Part shown: positions 5,812-5,894 of the stretch, in pieces | How positions within the stretch are numbered: the stretch's first letter is position 1 | How the letters are laid out: each line of letters begins with the position of its first letter | DNA from: Nitrospira sp. | GTDB taxonomy: Bacteria; Nitrospirota; Nitrospiria; Nitrospirales; Nitrospiraceae | Reading direction: 5' to 3' | Length of the DNA: 5,894 nt | NCBI GenBank assembly: GCA_020697375.1 | Contig: JAJFBJ010000169.1 | Location: forward strand, 1-5,894 | Translations under genes and position numbers: made by a program | Notes under the pieces: generated by a model | What the model saw: the letters and a program-made list of their open reading frames with translations, nothing else | Database searches by the model: none | Told to the model about the DNA's origin: nothing

Positions 5812-5894
5812 TCAACTAAGATCTCTTTTCTTGCTTTCAAACTCTTCTTTATTGATTTCACCGCGTGCATAGCGCTGGCGTAAAATCTCCAGGG
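5812..5894 (-). CDS. SHOCT-domain protein, C-terminal fragment cut by window edge
   Basis: The last 26 codons of a gene entering from the right edge; first complete codon at 5892, stop TGA at 5812-5814. The peptide LEILRQRYARGEINKEEF followed by ESKKRDLS is a close match to the SHOCT (short C-terminal) domain, whose core is 'L-x-RYARGEI-x-EEF-x-KK-DL'. SHOCT domains sit at the ends of many small membrane or stress-linked bacterial proteins and are thought to help assembly; exact function is unknown. A longer overlapping reading frame on the same strand (5580-5870) is out of phase with this domain and is not a gene as a whole. Confidence 0.87.
   Translation of the reverse strand, partial: LEILRQRYARGEINKEEFESKKRDLS

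Noticed and set aside
5580..5870. 96-residue minus-strand open frame
   Set aside because: Its first part is out of phase with the SHOCT domain and its last part out of phase with the membrane segment of the DUF2933-like relic. Only the piece from the ATG at 5780 is used, as half of that relic.

Overview
The window looks like part of an accessory stress and metal-response region of a Gram-negative bacterium. Evidence for a Gram-negative cell is the start of a probable outer-membrane efflux protein at the left edge, a Tat-exported protein and a Sec-exported or anchored protein. Base composition is moderate, and the starts chosen for three genes (the TolC-like gene and both LVIVD genes) have clear GGAGG-type ribosome binding sites. 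I cannot assign a phylum from sequence alone. Every gene I can support reads on the minus strand, so transcription runs from right to left.

Layout in transcription order, from the right edge. (1) 5812-5894 is the last 26 residues of a SHOCT-domain protein. (2) 5624-5780 is a short, apparently frameshifted relic resembling the small DUF2933 membrane proteins common in copper and silver resistance clusters. (3) 4714-5586 encodes a two-domain universal stress protein; only its second domain keeps a recognisable nucleotide-loop signature. (4) 4384-4713 is an intergenic leader with repeated Shine-Dalgarno-like segments. (5) 2827-4383 encodes a 518-residue LVIVD-repeat beta-propeller protein with a hydrophobic N-terminal export or anchor segment, followed by a 14-bp perfect hairpin at 2759-2793. 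(6) 2374-2826 is a 450-base spacer that may hold a 59-residue ORF. (7) 958-2367 encodes a second LVIVD-type propeller, with a twin-arginine signal, followed by a textbook intrinsic terminator at 887-920. (8) After that terminator, a TTGACA promoter (674-702) sits almost on top of the ATG of a predicted 117-residue secreted Cys-containing protein (307-660). (9) 1-105 is the start of a TolC/CusC-type outer-membrane efflux protein, cut by the window edge.

The central feature is a pair of non-identical LVIVD propellers in tandem, one with a Tat signal and one with a Sec-type signal or anchor, lying between a stress-protein block and what looks like the start of a metal or drug efflux operon. Both propellers have His residues spread along the chain, often near blade-like motifs. 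Metal binding or a redox role outside the cytoplasm is a reasonable hypothesis but is not shown by the sequence. The terminator at 887-920 and the promoter after it suggest that the efflux genes form a separate transcription unit. No RNA genes, CRISPR arrays or intact mobile elements were seen.
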